NCBI RefSeq assembly: GCF_012273015.1
Contig: NZ_CP050954.1
Coordinates: 1,798,001 to 1,862,000 of the forward strand
From: Hymenobacter sp. BT18
GTDB lineage: Bacteria > Bacteroidota > Bacteroidia > Cytophagales > Hymenobacteraceae
Direction: 5' to 3'
DNA length: 64,000 bases
The notes below the pieces were generated by a model. That model searched no databases and was not told the origin of the DNA. It saw only the letters and a program-made list of their open reading frames with translations. This document shows, in pieces, positions 9,201 through 16,685 of this stretch. The position numbers were made by a program, and so were the translations under genes. The first letter of the stretch is position 1. Every line of letters starts with the position of its first letter.

Positions 9201-9620
9201 GTCAAAATCCGTAGCGGTAACTACCAGCTGGCCGTTTTCCTTGTAGCGGCGGGCGGTTTCCTTCACCGTGGCGAAGGCGGCAGGCAGCACCTCCATCAGC
9301 ACCACTTCCAGGTCCTTGTTGCGCTGCTTTTCGAGGGTATCAATCTGGTCGAAGATTTTCTCCTTCTCCACAATGTCCAGATTGGGCTCGTCGGTGATGC
9401 GCTGGTGCAAGGCGCCCAACTGGTCGTCAATGCCCTTTAGCCGTTCGTCAATGCGGGCACGCACGTCGGCAGAGTGTTGGCGGAGCTGGTCGTCGGTAAG
9501 CGGTGCCAGTTTGGCATATTCGGCGTTGATGAGTGCCACATACGGCAGAATCTCTTTCAAATCCCGCTCGGACTTAGAACCGAACACTTTGGCAACTGCC
9601 TTCCCTATGAAATCAAACAT
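6213..9620 (-). CDS. secA: Preprotein translocase ATPase SecA
   Basis: SecA drives post-translational export through SecYEG, whose SecY is encoded at 48916-50232 in this window. The 1,135-residue product has Walker A (MATGEGKT, about residues 195-202), VTVNDYLAKRD, the DEAD-type Walker B (MVDEVDSVLIDDARTPLI), NMAGRGTDIKL and QLRGRAGRQGDPGSSQFF of the second nucleotide-binding fold. It is longer than the E. coli protein because of insertions, including about 45 residues before the first motor domain and another near residues 340-400, as in other Bacteroidota. The end (VKYKSVEEDVVNNRAVIID) lacks the common C-terminal CxCxSGx6CH zinc motif used for SecB and lipid binding. A TAAATTTG promoter element lies 38 bases upstream of the start. 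Confidence 0.97.
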   Translation of the reverse strand: MFDFIGKAVAKVFGSKSERDLKEILPYVALINAEYAKLAPLTDDQLRQHSADVRARIDERLKGIDDQLGALHQRITDEPNLDIVEKEKIFDQIDTLEKQRNKDLEVVLMEVLPAAFATVKETARRYKENGQLVVTATDFDREIARRKSNVTIQGDQAIWSNKWLAGGAEITWDMVHYDVQLIGGVVLHQGKIAEMATGEGKTLVSTLPAFLNALARRGVHLVTVNDYLAKRDSEWNAPLFEFHGITVDCIDKHQPNTDARRKAYLADITYGTNNEFGFDYLRDNMARETGELVQRKHHYAMVDEVDSVLIDDARTPLIISGPVPRGDVHEFHILKPRIERLVNEQKKQVQDYLVQARKLIKEGNDGPKEGEGGLMLFRAYRGLPKSKPLIKFLSETGMRAVLQKVENYYMQDNSRQMPEADKPLFFTIDEKNNQIELTEKGIDLITAQGEDPHLFIMPDIGSEIAAIEKSAVISEEDKLHQKEKVINDYQEKSERVHTVNQLLKAYTLFERDDQYILTDDGKVKIVDEQTGRVMEGRRYSDGLHQAIEAKENVRVEDATQTYATVTLQNYFRMYHKLGGMTGTAETEAGEFWEIYKLDVVVIPTNRGISRKDEHDKVYKTVREKYNAVAEEIQTLVKAGRPVLVGTTSVEISELVSRMLKLRNIPHQVLNAKQNQREAEIVAAAGHPGTVTIATNMAGRGTDIKLRGTAKESGGLAIIGTERHESRRVDRQLRGRAGRQGDPGSSQFFVSLEDNLMRLFGSERIAKLMDRMGLEEGEVIQHSMITSSIERAQKKVEENNFGIRKRLLEYDDVMNAQREVVYKRRRNALFGERLELDVWNMIYDVCEDIVAAHKSSNDFEDFKLAVIRLFSYDTHLTAQELSSMPAPQLTQKLYDEALGYYEDKSNVIGEHSMPLINDLIAQNAPFENIAVPFTDGRKQVQSVVNLRRAQATNGQELIRGMEKVVTLAVIDEAWTKHLRAMDDLKQVVQNAVYEQKDPLLIYKFESFELFKRMIAKVNEETVHFLFRADIPMQAGDAGIEEPEFYVEDEIPQAAPQPKLRAEKEVSSASLGAGPEDLEQAGQQPQVLEKQTPARSQKVANRNDRVSVQYMDGRIVRDVKYKSVEEDVVNNRAVIID

Positions 9621-9657
9621 GCTGGTAGATATTGACTGAAAACGCCGCAGCGTAACT

Positions 9658-9665
9658 CAAATTTA
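9658..9665 (-). promoter_or_regulatory. Bacteroidota -7 element before secA
   Basis: On the minus strand this reads TAAATTTG, a perfect match to TAnnTTTG. No good TTG -33 element is present at 19-21 bases upstream, so support comes from the -7 box and its position only. Confidence 0.45.
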
Positions 9666-9693
9666 CGGCGTTTTTCGGGAATCCCTTGAAACG

Positions 9694-9732
9694 ACGAAAC
9701 CCCAACACCTCAAAGAGTGTGCGGGGTTTCGT
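9694..9732 (-). terminator. Terminator-like hairpin between glf and secA
   Basis: A perfect 10-bp stem (acgaaacccc at 9694-9703, ggggtttcgt at 9723-9732) lies 125 bases after the glf stop. It is flanked by only short T tracts. It may stop transcription from glf before the secA promoter. Confidence 0.6.
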
Positions 9733-9856
9733 TTGAACAGACACATTGGCAATCGAAGAAATGGTTAGCCAATGAAATAGCGGATTTTATGCGCAGTCGG
9801 CGCTATTCACGCAGACTGCGCATTCTGCACCTCAAACGCTCTGTTTCACCACTTCA

Positions 9857-11035
9857 CTACTCCTTAGCCGGAGTCCGGGGCAGAATTTTCTCCATGATGG
9901 AAGCAGAGCCCGTAATGGGCGGCGTCGTAGCGGCCTTTTCGATGGGCTTGTCGGTGAGCTTTTTGTAGAGGGTCAGGGCCTGCGCTACTACCTGGTCCAT
10001 GTTGTAGTACTTGTAGGTAGCAAGGCGGCCTACGAAGTGAACATTGGGCGTTTCATCGGCCAGCTTCTTGTACTTGTTGTACAGATCAGCATTTTCCAGA
10101 CGAGGTACGGGGTAGTACGGGTCACCTTCAGCTTTCGGGTATTCATACACCAGCGCCGTTTTGGGGTGCTTCTGGCCGGTGAGGGCCTTGAACTCGGTGA
10201 TGCGCGTGTACAGGTTGTCGTTGGGGTAGTTCACGACCGGCGCGGCGAGCTGCTGCTCCACGTTCAGGGTTTCGTGCTTGAACTCCAGGGAGCGGTAAGG
10301 CAGCTTGCCGAATTTGAAGTCGAAATACTCATCTACCGGGCCCGTGAAAATCATTTCCTTGAAGGGAATGAAGTCTACTACGTCGTGGTAGTCGGTATTC
10401 AGCATAATGCTGATGTTGGGGTGGTCGAGCATCCGCTCGAACATGCGGGTATAACCGTGCAGCGGCATAGCCTGGTACGTGTCGGTGAAGTACCGGTCGT
10501 CGCGGTTGGTGCGGGTGGGCACGCGCGAGGTCACCGACTTGTCCAGCTCCGAGGGGTCCATGCCCCACTGCTTGCGGGTGTAGTTCTTGAAGAACTTCTC
10601 GTACAGTTCGCGCCCTACTTTGCTTACTACCACGTCTTCCGACGTTTTGATAACCGGCACCTGCTCAGCCACCGACTCAAAGAACTGCTCAACCTCAAAG
10701 GAGTTCAGCGACAGGCCATAGAGCCTGTTGATGGTATCGAGGTTGATGGGCATGGGCACCAACTGGCCATCTACCGAGGCCAATACGCGGTGTTCGTAAG
10801 GGCGCCAGTCGGTGAAGTTGGATAAGTACTCGAATACGTCCTTCGAGTTGGTGTGAAAGATGTGCGGCCCGTACTTATGTACCAGAATACCTTCCTCATT
10901 GTAATGGTCGTAAGCGTTGCCGGCAATGTGGTTGCGCTTATCAATAATGAGTACTTTTTTGTTGCTGCGAGTGGCCAGCCGCTCGGCTAGGACGCTACCG
11001 GCAAACCCGGCTCCGACGATGAGATAATCAAACAT
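9857..11035 (-). CDS. glf: UDP-galactopyranose mutase
   Basis: Glf is a flavoenzyme that interconverts UDP-galactopyranose and UDP-galactofuranose for cell-surface polysaccharide. The 392-residue sequence begins with the FAD-binding dinucleotide fold (YLIVGAGFAGSVLAERLA) and the conserved HIAGNAYDHYNEEGILVHKYGPHIFHT segment, here cut as HIAGNAYDHYNEEG and YGPHIFHT. It contains NYTRKQWG and RIGRLATYKYYNMDQ-type C-terminal residues (VGRLATYKYYNMDQV). It starts 54 bases after the stop of the glycosyltransferase gene in the same direction. The pair probably makes or uses galactofuranose in an exopolysaccharide or lipopolysaccharide. Confidence 0.95.
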   Translation of the reverse strand: MFDYLIVGAGFAGSVLAERLATRSNKKVLIIDKRNHIAGNAYDHYNEEGILVHKYGPHIFHTNSKDVFEYLSNFTDWRPYEHRVLASVDGQLVPMPINLDTINRLYGLSLNSFEVEQFFESVAEQVPVIKTSEDVVVSKVGRELYEKFFKNYTRKQWGMDPSELDKSVTSRVPTRTNRDDRYFTDTYQAMPLHGYTRMFERMLDHPNISIMLNTDYHDVVDFIPFKEMIFTGPVDEYFDFKFGKLPYRSLEFKHETLNVEQQLAAPVVNYPNDNLYTRITEFKALTGQKHPKTALVYEYPKAEGDPYYPVPRLENADLYNKYKKLADETPNVHFVGRLATYKYYNMDQVVAQALTLYKKLTDKPIEKAATTPPITGSASIMEKILPRTPAKE

Positions 11036-11089
11036 ATGCTAGGGCTTGGGTTGTGGGAAACAGGTCGTTATCAGGTACTAGTACGCAGG

Positions 11090-12313
11090 TTAGGCCGGCT
11101 TGTTGGCAAGGCGCTGCGTCATCAGGTCCACCATTTGCTGCCAAGTGAGGTCCCAGCTGATGGTTTTCAGGTATTCATCGGTGCGGTGGCGCCAGTCGGT
11201 ATCGGTGTTTTGCGCCAGGGCCCGCTCAATGGCGGTACCGAACGCCTCAGCCGTAGCAGCTATCTGCACTAAGTCCAAGTCGCCGTAGGGCCGTACCACG
11301 TCGCGGATGGGCGTGCTTACCACGGGCTTGCCAGCGGCCAGGTACTCCGGTGTTTTGGTCGGCGAAATGAATTTTGTGCTTTCGTTATCGGCGAAAAGCA
11401 AGGTGGCCACGTCCCAGCCGCGCAGGTAAGCGGGCAGTTCCTGGTAGTCTTTGCCACCGAGGTAGTGGATATTTTCCGTGCGGGGCAGCAGGGCCGGGTC
11501 AATCTTGACCACAGGCCCGATGATAACGAACTGCCACTCGGGATGGGCCGCAGCCAACTCCCCCAGCAGGGCAATATCCAGTCGCTCATCTACCACCCCA
11601 AAAAAGCCAATGCGCGGGTGCGCAATACCGGCCTGGTCGGCGGGCTCGGGCATTTCCTGACGGGCCTGCCCGAAGTGGTCTTTATCGATGGAACTGGGGA
11701 AGGGATGCGCGTCGGCGTGCTGCAGGCTTTTGGCTTCGTAGAGCGTGTGGCCGCCCGTGAACACCAGATCGGCTTTTCGGAACAGCTCCTGCTCACGCTC
11801 CCGCAAGGCCGGAGGCGCAAACTTGAAGGCCGCCAGTTCGTCCATGCAGTCGTACACGGTAAGCACTGGTGCCAGATGACGCGACTTGGCCAGGGCCATG
11901 GGCGTGTAGTACCAGAAGATATACTTGTTGAGGCTGGTATCGGCGAAAAAGCGCGTCAGTACGTCGGCCTGGGCTGCATCGGCGGCATCTTCCTGCCCCC
12001 GCAGGCGCTGGGGCAAGTGGGCCACCACCACTTTCACGCCGTTTTGCCGGTCTTTTACCTCAATATGCGGCTCAATCAGGTCGTCGTTGTGGAAGAAGGG
12101 CTCCTCCACGTAGAAAACCCGGCCCACCTGCGCAAAGCGCGACAACAGGTGCTGGGGGCGCTGCCACACAAAATCCCAGTGCAGGTGCGCGAAACAAACT
12201 AAATCGGGAAGGGCAGTAGGTGTAGTACTCGTAGAATTCAGCGCGGATTGGTTGGGCGTTGGCGTCGGGTGAGAGGCGCGCACGGGCGCTTCGACCGAGG
12301 TCGTGGATGGCAT
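11090..12313 (-). CDS. Glycosyltransferase family 1-like protein
   Basis: The 407-residue protein has an N-terminal Thr/Pro-rich stretch of about 35 residues, then LVCFAHLHWDFVWQRPQHLLSRFA, here noted by its WQRPQHLL core, which is typical of a glycosyltransferase group (TuaH-like) often found beside glf. The C-terminal Rossmann half contains IGFFGVVDERLDIALL, FVIIGPV and the acceptor/donor segment FISPTKTPEYLAAGKPVVSTP with the conserved E-x-aliphatic-A-x-GKP pattern for nucleotide-sugar binding. No membrane segment is visible, so it is probably a cytoplasmic enzyme of surface-glycan assembly. The glf gene follows directly. Donor and acceptor sugars cannot be read. Confidence 0.85.
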   Translation of the reverse strand: MPSTTSVEAPVRASHPTPTPNQSALNSTSTTPTALPDLVCFAHLHWDFVWQRPQHLLSRFAQVGRVFYVEEPFFHNDDLIEPHIEVKDRQNGVKVVVAHLPQRLRGQEDAADAAQADVLTRFFADTSLNKYIFWYYTPMALAKSRHLAPVLTVYDCMDELAAFKFAPPALREREQELFRKADLVFTGGHTLYEAKSLQHADAHPFPSSIDKDHFGQARQEMPEPADQAGIAHPRIGFFGVVDERLDIALLGELAAAHPEWQFVIIGPVVKIDPALLPRTENIHYLGGKDYQELPAYLRGWDVATLLFADNESTKFISPTKTPEYLAAGKPVVSTPIRDVVRPYGDLDLVQIAATAEAFGTAIERALAQNTDTDWRHRTDEYLKTISWDLTWQQMVDLMTQRLANKPA

Positions 12314-12434
12314 ACAGACGATGATAAAAAGTGAACTGCCGCCCGGACTCCCTGGAATACTACAACACGTTCCGGTAAGCCTTCTAGCTTACGCCCAATT
12401 CACTTAAAAGGATACGTTGCGGGAGTTGAAATTT

Positions 12435-12992
12435 TTAACCCGCCCTTAATCCGCCTGAAACAAGCTCATCTATACTGGAAAACACATATTGGTATTCTAC
12501 AACATCCTGCCAACCATCCGCCATATGGAGCCATTGACGGCGCACTCCTACCCGTGAAAATCCTATTTTCTCAAACAGCTGCTGACTTGCCCGGTTCCGG
12601 GTAGCCACCGAGCAGTAGAGCTGGTGCAGGCGTAGCGTATGCCGGGCATAGGGCAGTAGCAGCTGCAAGGCCGCGTGGGCGTAGCCGTGGCGCCGTGCGG
12701 CCGCCAGCACCGTGATGCCCACGCCGGCCCGCTGGTGCAGGGGGCTGAAGTCAAACAAATCGACGGTGCCGACCGCCTGGCCCGTGGCCTGGCTACCAAT
12801 GACCAGCCGCAGCTGGCGTACCTGATGAAAATCGGCGCCGGCGTGCTCTAGGTACTGGCGTAGCAAGTGGCGCGACACGGGCGCCAGCGTATCGGACACG
12901 CCCCACAGGTCGGCGTCGTTTTCCAGGGCGTACAGAAAGTCCAGGTCTTCGGCTTCGAGGGCCCGCAGGAACACCACGTCGTTGCCCAGCAT
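12435..12992 (-). CDS. GNAT family N-acetyltransferase (RimJ/RimL/SpeG-like)
   Basis: The 185-residue protein begins FLRALEAEDLDFLYALEND, the usual first strand and helix of the RimJ/RimL branch. It has strand 4 plus the acetyl-CoA loop at VGITVLAAARRHGYAHAALQLLL, and the C-terminal SVATRNRASQQLFEKIGF with the Asn and the LFEKxGF motif. These support an acetyl-CoA-dependent N-acyltransferase. The acceptor could be a protein N-terminus, a polyamine or a small amine. The gene starts three bases after the dapF stop and is likely its operon partner. Confidence 0.85.
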   Translation of the reverse strand: MLGNDVVFLRALEAEDLDFLYALENDADLWGVSDTLAPVSRHLLRQYLEHAGADFHQVRQLRLVIGSQATGQAVGTVDLFDFSPLHQRAGVGITVLAAARRHGYAHAALQLLLPYARHTLRLHQLYCSVATRNRASQQLFEKIGFSRVGVRRQWLHMADGWQDVVEYQYVFSSIDELVSGGLRAG

Positions 12993-12995
12993 ACG

Positions 12996-13790
12996 CTAAA
13001 TAGTTACGGTGCCCTCAAACACGCGGGTGGCGGGGCCGCTGAGGTACACCTGCGTGAAAGAGCCATCGGGCCGGGTTTCGAAGGTCACGCGCAGGTCGCC
13101 GCCCGGGGTGCGCAGGTGCACGGGGCTGCTGGCCCCGCGCCGCGAAGCCGCCAACGCTACGGCCGTGACGCCAGTACCGCAGGAGAAGGTCTCGTTCTCC
13201 ACGCCCCGCTCATAGGTGCGCACCTGCCAGGGCTGATCGGGAGCGGTAGGCGCTTCTACGAAGTTGACGTTGGTGCCCCGTTCCCGAAACCGGTCATTGT
13301 AACGGATGGCGCGGCCTTCGGCAAACACGTTCAGCTCGGCCAGGGTGCTGGCGGGCAGAAAGCGGACCAGGTGGGGGGAGCCGGTATCCAGAAAAACATC
13401 TTCTTCCACGGCCTGCTGCCCCAGCACATCCTGCATGCGCAGGTGCACGGTGCCATCGGCCTGGTCGATGCGCGCTTCGTGCGGACCATCGACGGCCAGA
13501 AAGGTGGTGGCCTCCCCTATCACGCCCAGCTGTTGGGCAAATGCCACGGTGCAGCGCCCCCCGTTACCGCACATGGAGCCCAGGTACCCATCGGCGTTGA
13601 AGTACACCATCTCAAAGTCGTAGCCATCGAGCAGGCGCAGTAAAATGAGCCCATCAGCTCCAATGCCCAGGCGCCGATCGCAGAGGCGGCGTACCAAGGC
13701 GTGGTCTTCGGCGGGAAACTGCCGGGCGCGGTCGTCCACCATCACGAAGTCGTTGCCGGTGCCCTGGTATTTATAGAAGTGAAGCGTCAT
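12996..13790 (-). CDS. dapF: Diaminopimelate epimerase
   Basis: DapF converts LL- to meso-diaminopimelate for lysine and peptidoglycan synthesis. The 264-residue protein shows FYKYQGTGNDFVMVDD at the N-terminus, the first catalytic cysteine in MCGNGGRC and the second in ENETFSCGTGVTAVALAA, all diagnostic for the family. The length is normal. A promoter of the form TTG-N19-TATCTTTG lies about 150 bases upstream and uses a base triplet of the 21-bp repeat array as its -33 element. The GNAT gene follows at a 3-base gap. Confidence 0.95.
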   Translation of the reverse strand: MTLHFYKYQGTGNDFVMVDDRARQFPAEDHALVRRLCDRRLGIGADGLILLRLLDGYDFEMVYFNADGYLGSMCGNGGRCTVAFAQQLGVIGEATTFLAVDGPHEARIDQADGTVHLRMQDVLGQQAVEEDVFLDTGSPHLVRFLPASTLAELNVFAEGRAIRYNDRFRERGTNVNFVEAPTAPDQPWQVRTYERGVENETFSCGTGVTAVALAASRRGASSPVHLRTPGGDLRVTFETRPDGSFTQVYLSGPATRVFEGTVTI

Positions 13791-13939
13791 GACGGGGTTG
13801 GTTACTGCCAGGGAAGAGCTTGCGTCCAGCAGCGCGCCGGCTCCCTGGGTTGATTTCGGCCGGTCAGCAAAAGTACACCAGGATGCGCTACCCGCACGGT
13901 TTCAGGTGAGGCAGGCTGCCGGGCACGGGCGGCAGCTTC

Positions 13940-13969
13940 CAAAGATACCCCACTGACCTCGGAGGTCAA
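13940..13969 (-). promoter_or_regulatory. Candidate dapF promoter
   Basis: On the minus strand TTG (13967-13969), 19 bases and TATCTTTG (13940-13947) match the Bacteroidota housekeeping promoter layout. The TTG lies inside repeat unit 1 of the neighbouring 21-bp array. A second -7-like box, TACTTTTG, is at 13868-13875 but has no TTG partner. Confidence 0.55.
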
Positions 13970-14185
13970 CCAGACCTTCTTTGAAGCCTTCCGTTGGTCC
14001 TCGGAAGACCACCCGATGTCCCCCAAGGACCAACGGAGGGCTTCGGGGGACAACCCGATGTTGCCCGAACCTATCCGTCGGTCATCCGGAAACAACCAGA
14101 TGTCCTCCGAGGACAACCCGATGCCCCGGGAGGACATCTAGTTGTCCTCCGAGGGTAACTTGAGGTCCTGCGGGGACAACCAGCC
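13955..14185. repeat. Degenerate tandem array of eleven 21-bp units
   Basis: Units can be laid end to end without gaps from 13955 (13955-13975, 13976-13996, and so on to 14165-14185). The clearest unit is at 14102-14122: GTCCTCCGAGGAC followed by AACCCGAT. The first 13 bases of that unit are a near-perfect palindrome about a central C. Several units keep GTCCTC and ACAACCcGAT, while others are diverged. The array fills the gap between the divergent dapF and methyltransferase genes. Because 21 is a multiple of three, short open frames across it show seven-residue periodicity, but I see no evidence they are genes. Confidence 0.85.
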
Positions 14186-14214
14186 AATACGGTGGCGTCC
14201 GTTCTTCCCTTCGT

Positions 14215-14222
14215 TACCTTTG
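14215..14222 (+). promoter_or_regulatory. Bacteroidota -7 element before the methyltransferase gene
   Basis: TACCTTTG matches TAnnTTTG and ends five bases before the ATG at 14228. A transcript starting in the usual place would have almost no leader, so the message may be leaderless. No TTG is seen at the -33 position. Confidence 0.45.
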
Positions 14223-14227
14223 CGGGC

Positions 14228-15112
14228 ATGTACTCCTTCCTGACCACCAGCCCCTGGGCCGATTACGAACTGCTGGACGCCGGCAACTTTGAAAAGCTGG
14301 AGCGCTTCGGCCGCTACGTGCTGGCCCGCCCCGAGCCCCAGGCCGTGTGGGACCCCAAGCTGCCGGCCAGCGAGTGGCAGCGGGCCCACGCCTCCTTCAC
14401 CCGCGAAAAAGGCAGCCAGGAACGGGGCCAATGGAAGCTAAAGCCTGGTATGCCCGAGCAGTGGGTAATTGGCTACGAGCGGCCCGACGGCCTGAAGCTG
14501 AAGTTCCGGCTGGGGCTGTCCTCGTTTAAGCACGTGGGCTTGTTTCCCGAGCAGGACCCCAACTGGCAGTTCATCTACGAGCAAACGCGCCAGCGCCGGG
14601 CAGCCGTACCCCGGGTACTCAACCTGTTTGCCTACACCGGCGCCGCCACCCTAGCCGCCCGCGCCGCCGGGGCCGACGTGACGCACCTCGACTCCGTAAA
14701 ACAGGTGAACTTCTGGGCCCGCGACAACATGGAAGCCAGTTCCCTCGACGGGGTGCGCTGGCTGGTAGAAGATGCCTGGAAATACGTGCAGCGCGAGGTA
14801 AAGCGCGGCAACAAGTACCAGGGGCTGATTCTGGATCCGCCCGCCTATGGCCGTGGCCCGAATGGCGAAAAGTGGCAGCTGGAAGACCAGCTCAATGAAA
14901 TGCTCAAGCTCTGCCAGCAGCTGCTCGACCCCGAGGACCACTTTTTCCTCATCAACCTCTACTCCCTGGGTTTCTCGGCCCTGATCCTGGACAACCTCGT
15001 GACGGACATCTTCCCGAAAACCCACCTCACCCGCGAAATCGGGGAAATCTACCTGCACGACCAAGCTGCCCGCAAGCTACCCCTGGGCACGTTCTGCCGG
15101 TTCGCCAACTAA
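14228..15112 (+). CDS. Class I SAM-dependent methyltransferase, RlmI/RlmK-like
   Basis: The 294-residue protein carries the SAM-binding motif I region NLFAYTGAATLAARAAGA and motif IV LILDPPAYGRG. This combination is typical of the 23S rRNA methyltransferase group that includes RlmI and RlmK. The N-terminal part lacks the PUA domain found in RlmI itself. The probable substrate is ribosomal RNA, but the exact base cannot be inferred. The start at 14228 is preferred over an upstream in-frame codon because it sits just after a TACCTTTG element and gives the expected N-terminus. The gene stands alone, divergent from dapF across the 21-bp repeat array. Confidence 0.85.
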   Translation: MYSFLTTSPWADYELLDAGNFEKLERFGRYVLARPEPQAVWDPKLPASEWQRAHASFTREKGSQERGQWKLKPGMPEQWVIGYERPDGLKLKFRLGLSSFKHVGLFPEQDPNWQFIYEQTRQRRAAVPRVLNLFAYTGAATLAARAAGADVTHLDSVKQVNFWARDNMEASSLDGVRWLVEDAWKYVQREVKRGNKYQGLILDPPAYGRGPNGEKWQLEDQLNEMLKLCQQLLDPEDHFFLINLYSLGFSALILDNLVTDIFPKTHLTREIGEIYLHDQAARKLPLGTFCRFAN

Positions 15113-15169
15113 TTCCTGACTTACTCTTGCCTGCAATAGTAAGCTGTTCGCCGGTCCTTGTGTAGCCTT

Positions 15170-15643
15170 ATGTCGCTTTTCTCCATTATAACTCGTGTGC
15201 GGTTACCCTCAGAGCCCTTGCCTTGGAAGCTTCTGCTCTTAGCCGACCCAGCTGAGGAACTCGTGCATAGCTACATTCAGGAGAGCCAAGTATACCTAGC
15301 AGAATCGGGCAATACCGTTGTGGGTATATGCGTGGTGCAGCCGCAGACCCATGTCCGGGCCGAAATACGCAACCTCGCCGTGGCCCCCAACTGTCAAGGC
15401 CGGGGCGTAGGCAAAGCTCTGCTCAAGTATGCAGAAGAACAGGCTCAGCAGCAAGGTATCTGTACTTTGCGGGTGTGTACCGGCAACAGCAGTCTAGGGC
15501 CATTGGCTTTGTATCAGAAGTCAGGTTTTGCTATGGTGGATTTACAGCGCCATTTCTTTACTCAGCAGTATCCCGAGCCCATCTGGGAAGATGGAATTCT
15601 CTGCCAACATTTACTGGTGCTCGAAAAAGACCTATCCGCATGA
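15170..15643 (+). CDS. GNAT family N-acetyltransferase
   Basis: The 157-residue product is a single GNAT domain. The acetyl-CoA binding core is visible as EIRNLAVAPNCQGRGVGKALL with the Q/RxxGxG/A pattern, followed by LRVCTGNSSLGPLALYQKSGF, the Asn-turn and LYxKxGF of strand 6 and its helix. The ATG at 15170 was preferred because it aligns the first strand well. The stop codon overlaps the start of the Ppx/GppA gene in an ATGA arrangement (15640-15643), which indicates translational coupling. The acceptor substrate is unknown. Confidence 0.85.
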   Translation: MSLFSIITRVRLPSEPLPWKLLLLADPAEELVHSYIQESQVYLAESGNTVVGICVVQPQTHVRAEIRNLAVAPNCQGRGVGKALLKYAEEQAQQQGICTLRVCTGNSSLGPLALYQKSGFAMVDLQRHFFTQQYPEPIWEDGILCQHLLVLEKDLSA

Positions 15644-16593
15644 ACGCACCCCGCCACCGCCGCCTGGCCCTGATTGACATGGGCACCAACACCTTTCACC
15701 TGCTGATTGTGGAGCTGCCCGAGCCCCGTCACCAGGAACCGGTGGTTCTGCTGCGTACCAAAGTCGGCGTGAAGCTGGGCGAGGGCGGCATCAGCCGCGG
15801 CGAAATTGCCCCGGAGCCATACGCCCGGGCATTGCATACGCTGGCCGCTTTCCAGGAAGAAATTGAGCTGCACCAGGTAACCGAAGTGCGTGCTACGGCC
15901 ACCAGCGCCATGCGCGTAGCCCGCAACGGCCCGGAGCTGGTGCAGGAAATCTTCGAGCAAACCGGCATCCGGGTAGAAGTTATTCCTGGGGACCGGGAGG
16001 CCGAGCTCATTGCCAAAGGCATCCGGCAGGCCGTGCCCCTGGGCCCGGCCACGCATTTGCTCATGGATATTGGCGGCGGCTCGGTCGAATTCATCCTGGC
16101 CAACGCCGACTCGATTTTCTGGAAGCAGAGCTTTGAAATTGGGGCCCAACGGCTGTTGGACAAGTTTTTCCACCACGACCCGCTTACTGAGGCCGACATC
16201 CAAGCCGAAAAAGCCTACTTGGCCGATGTACTGACGCCCTTGAGTGCCGCAATAGCCACGCACGCACCCGTTGCCCTGGTAGGCGCCAGTGGCACCTTCG
16301 ATACCCTCTGCGACCTGCAGGCGGCTCGCAACGGCCAGCCCGAACTGGTGGGCAAAGCGGCCCCTGCCACGACTATTTCCGGCGCCAGCTTCCGCGCCAG
16401 CTACGAGCAGCTCACCTCCCTCGACCACGCCGGCCGCCTGGCCTTGCCCGGCATGACGCCCCTGCGCGCCGACATGATTGTGGTGGCCTGCGTGCTCATC
16501 GATTTCGTGCTCGACACTTACCAGCTGTCCGGCATTACGGCTTCCTCCTACGCGCTGAAGGAAGGGCTGCTGGCCGAGCTGCTGGAAGGGTAG
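15640..16593 (+). CDS. Ppx/GppA family phosphatase
   Basis: The 317-residue protein has the ASKHA-fold ATPase signatures of exopolyphosphatase and guanosine pentaphosphate phosphatase: ALIDMGTNTFHLLIVEL (phosphate 1), LLMDIGGGSVEFIL (phosphate 2) and VALVGASGTFDTL (adenosine region). It corresponds to the two N-terminal domains only, the short form of the family without the HD-like C-terminal part of E. coli Ppx. It probably degrades polyphosphate or pppGpp. The start at 15640 overlaps the GNAT stop by four bases. A longer upstream frame is just overlap with the GNAT gene. Confidence 0.9.
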   Translation: MNAPRHRRLALIDMGTNTFHLLIVELPEPRHQEPVVLLRTKVGVKLGEGGISRGEIAPEPYARALHTLAAFQEEIELHQVTEVRATATSAMRVARNGPELVQEIFEQTGIRVEVIPGDREAELIAKGIRQAVPLGPATHLLMDIGGGSVEFILANADSIFWKQSFEIGAQRLLDKFFHHDPLTEADIQAEKAYLADVLTPLSAAIATHAPVALVGASGTFDTLCDLQAARNGQPELVGKAAPATTISGASFRASYEQLTSLDHAGRLALPGMTPLRADMIVVACVLIDFVLDTYQLSGITASSYALKEGLLAELLEG

Positions 16594-16685
16594 TATGGCA
16601 GCAAAAACCAACTCCGCTCAGCAGGGTACCCCTTCCCGCCTACCCTGCGCCTGACAGTCTCCTCTTTTGAGCCAACGCCCTTCTC

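Noticed and set aside
13802-14163. Short open frames across the 21-bp repeats with seven-residue periodicity, on both strands
   Set aside because: The period is a consequence of 21 being divisible by three. The repeats are degenerate at the DNA level, the frames overlap on both strands, and one would cover the dapF promoter.
13955-14185. The repeat array as a CRISPR
   Set aside because: Units are contiguous with no unique spacers, the unit is only 21 bp and there are no cas genes.
15328-15639. A longer N-terminus for the Ppx/GppA protein
   Set aside because: The extra residues overlap the GNAT gene in another frame and are low-complexity. The family start MNAPRHRRLALIDMGTN begins at 15640 with an ATGA overlap.
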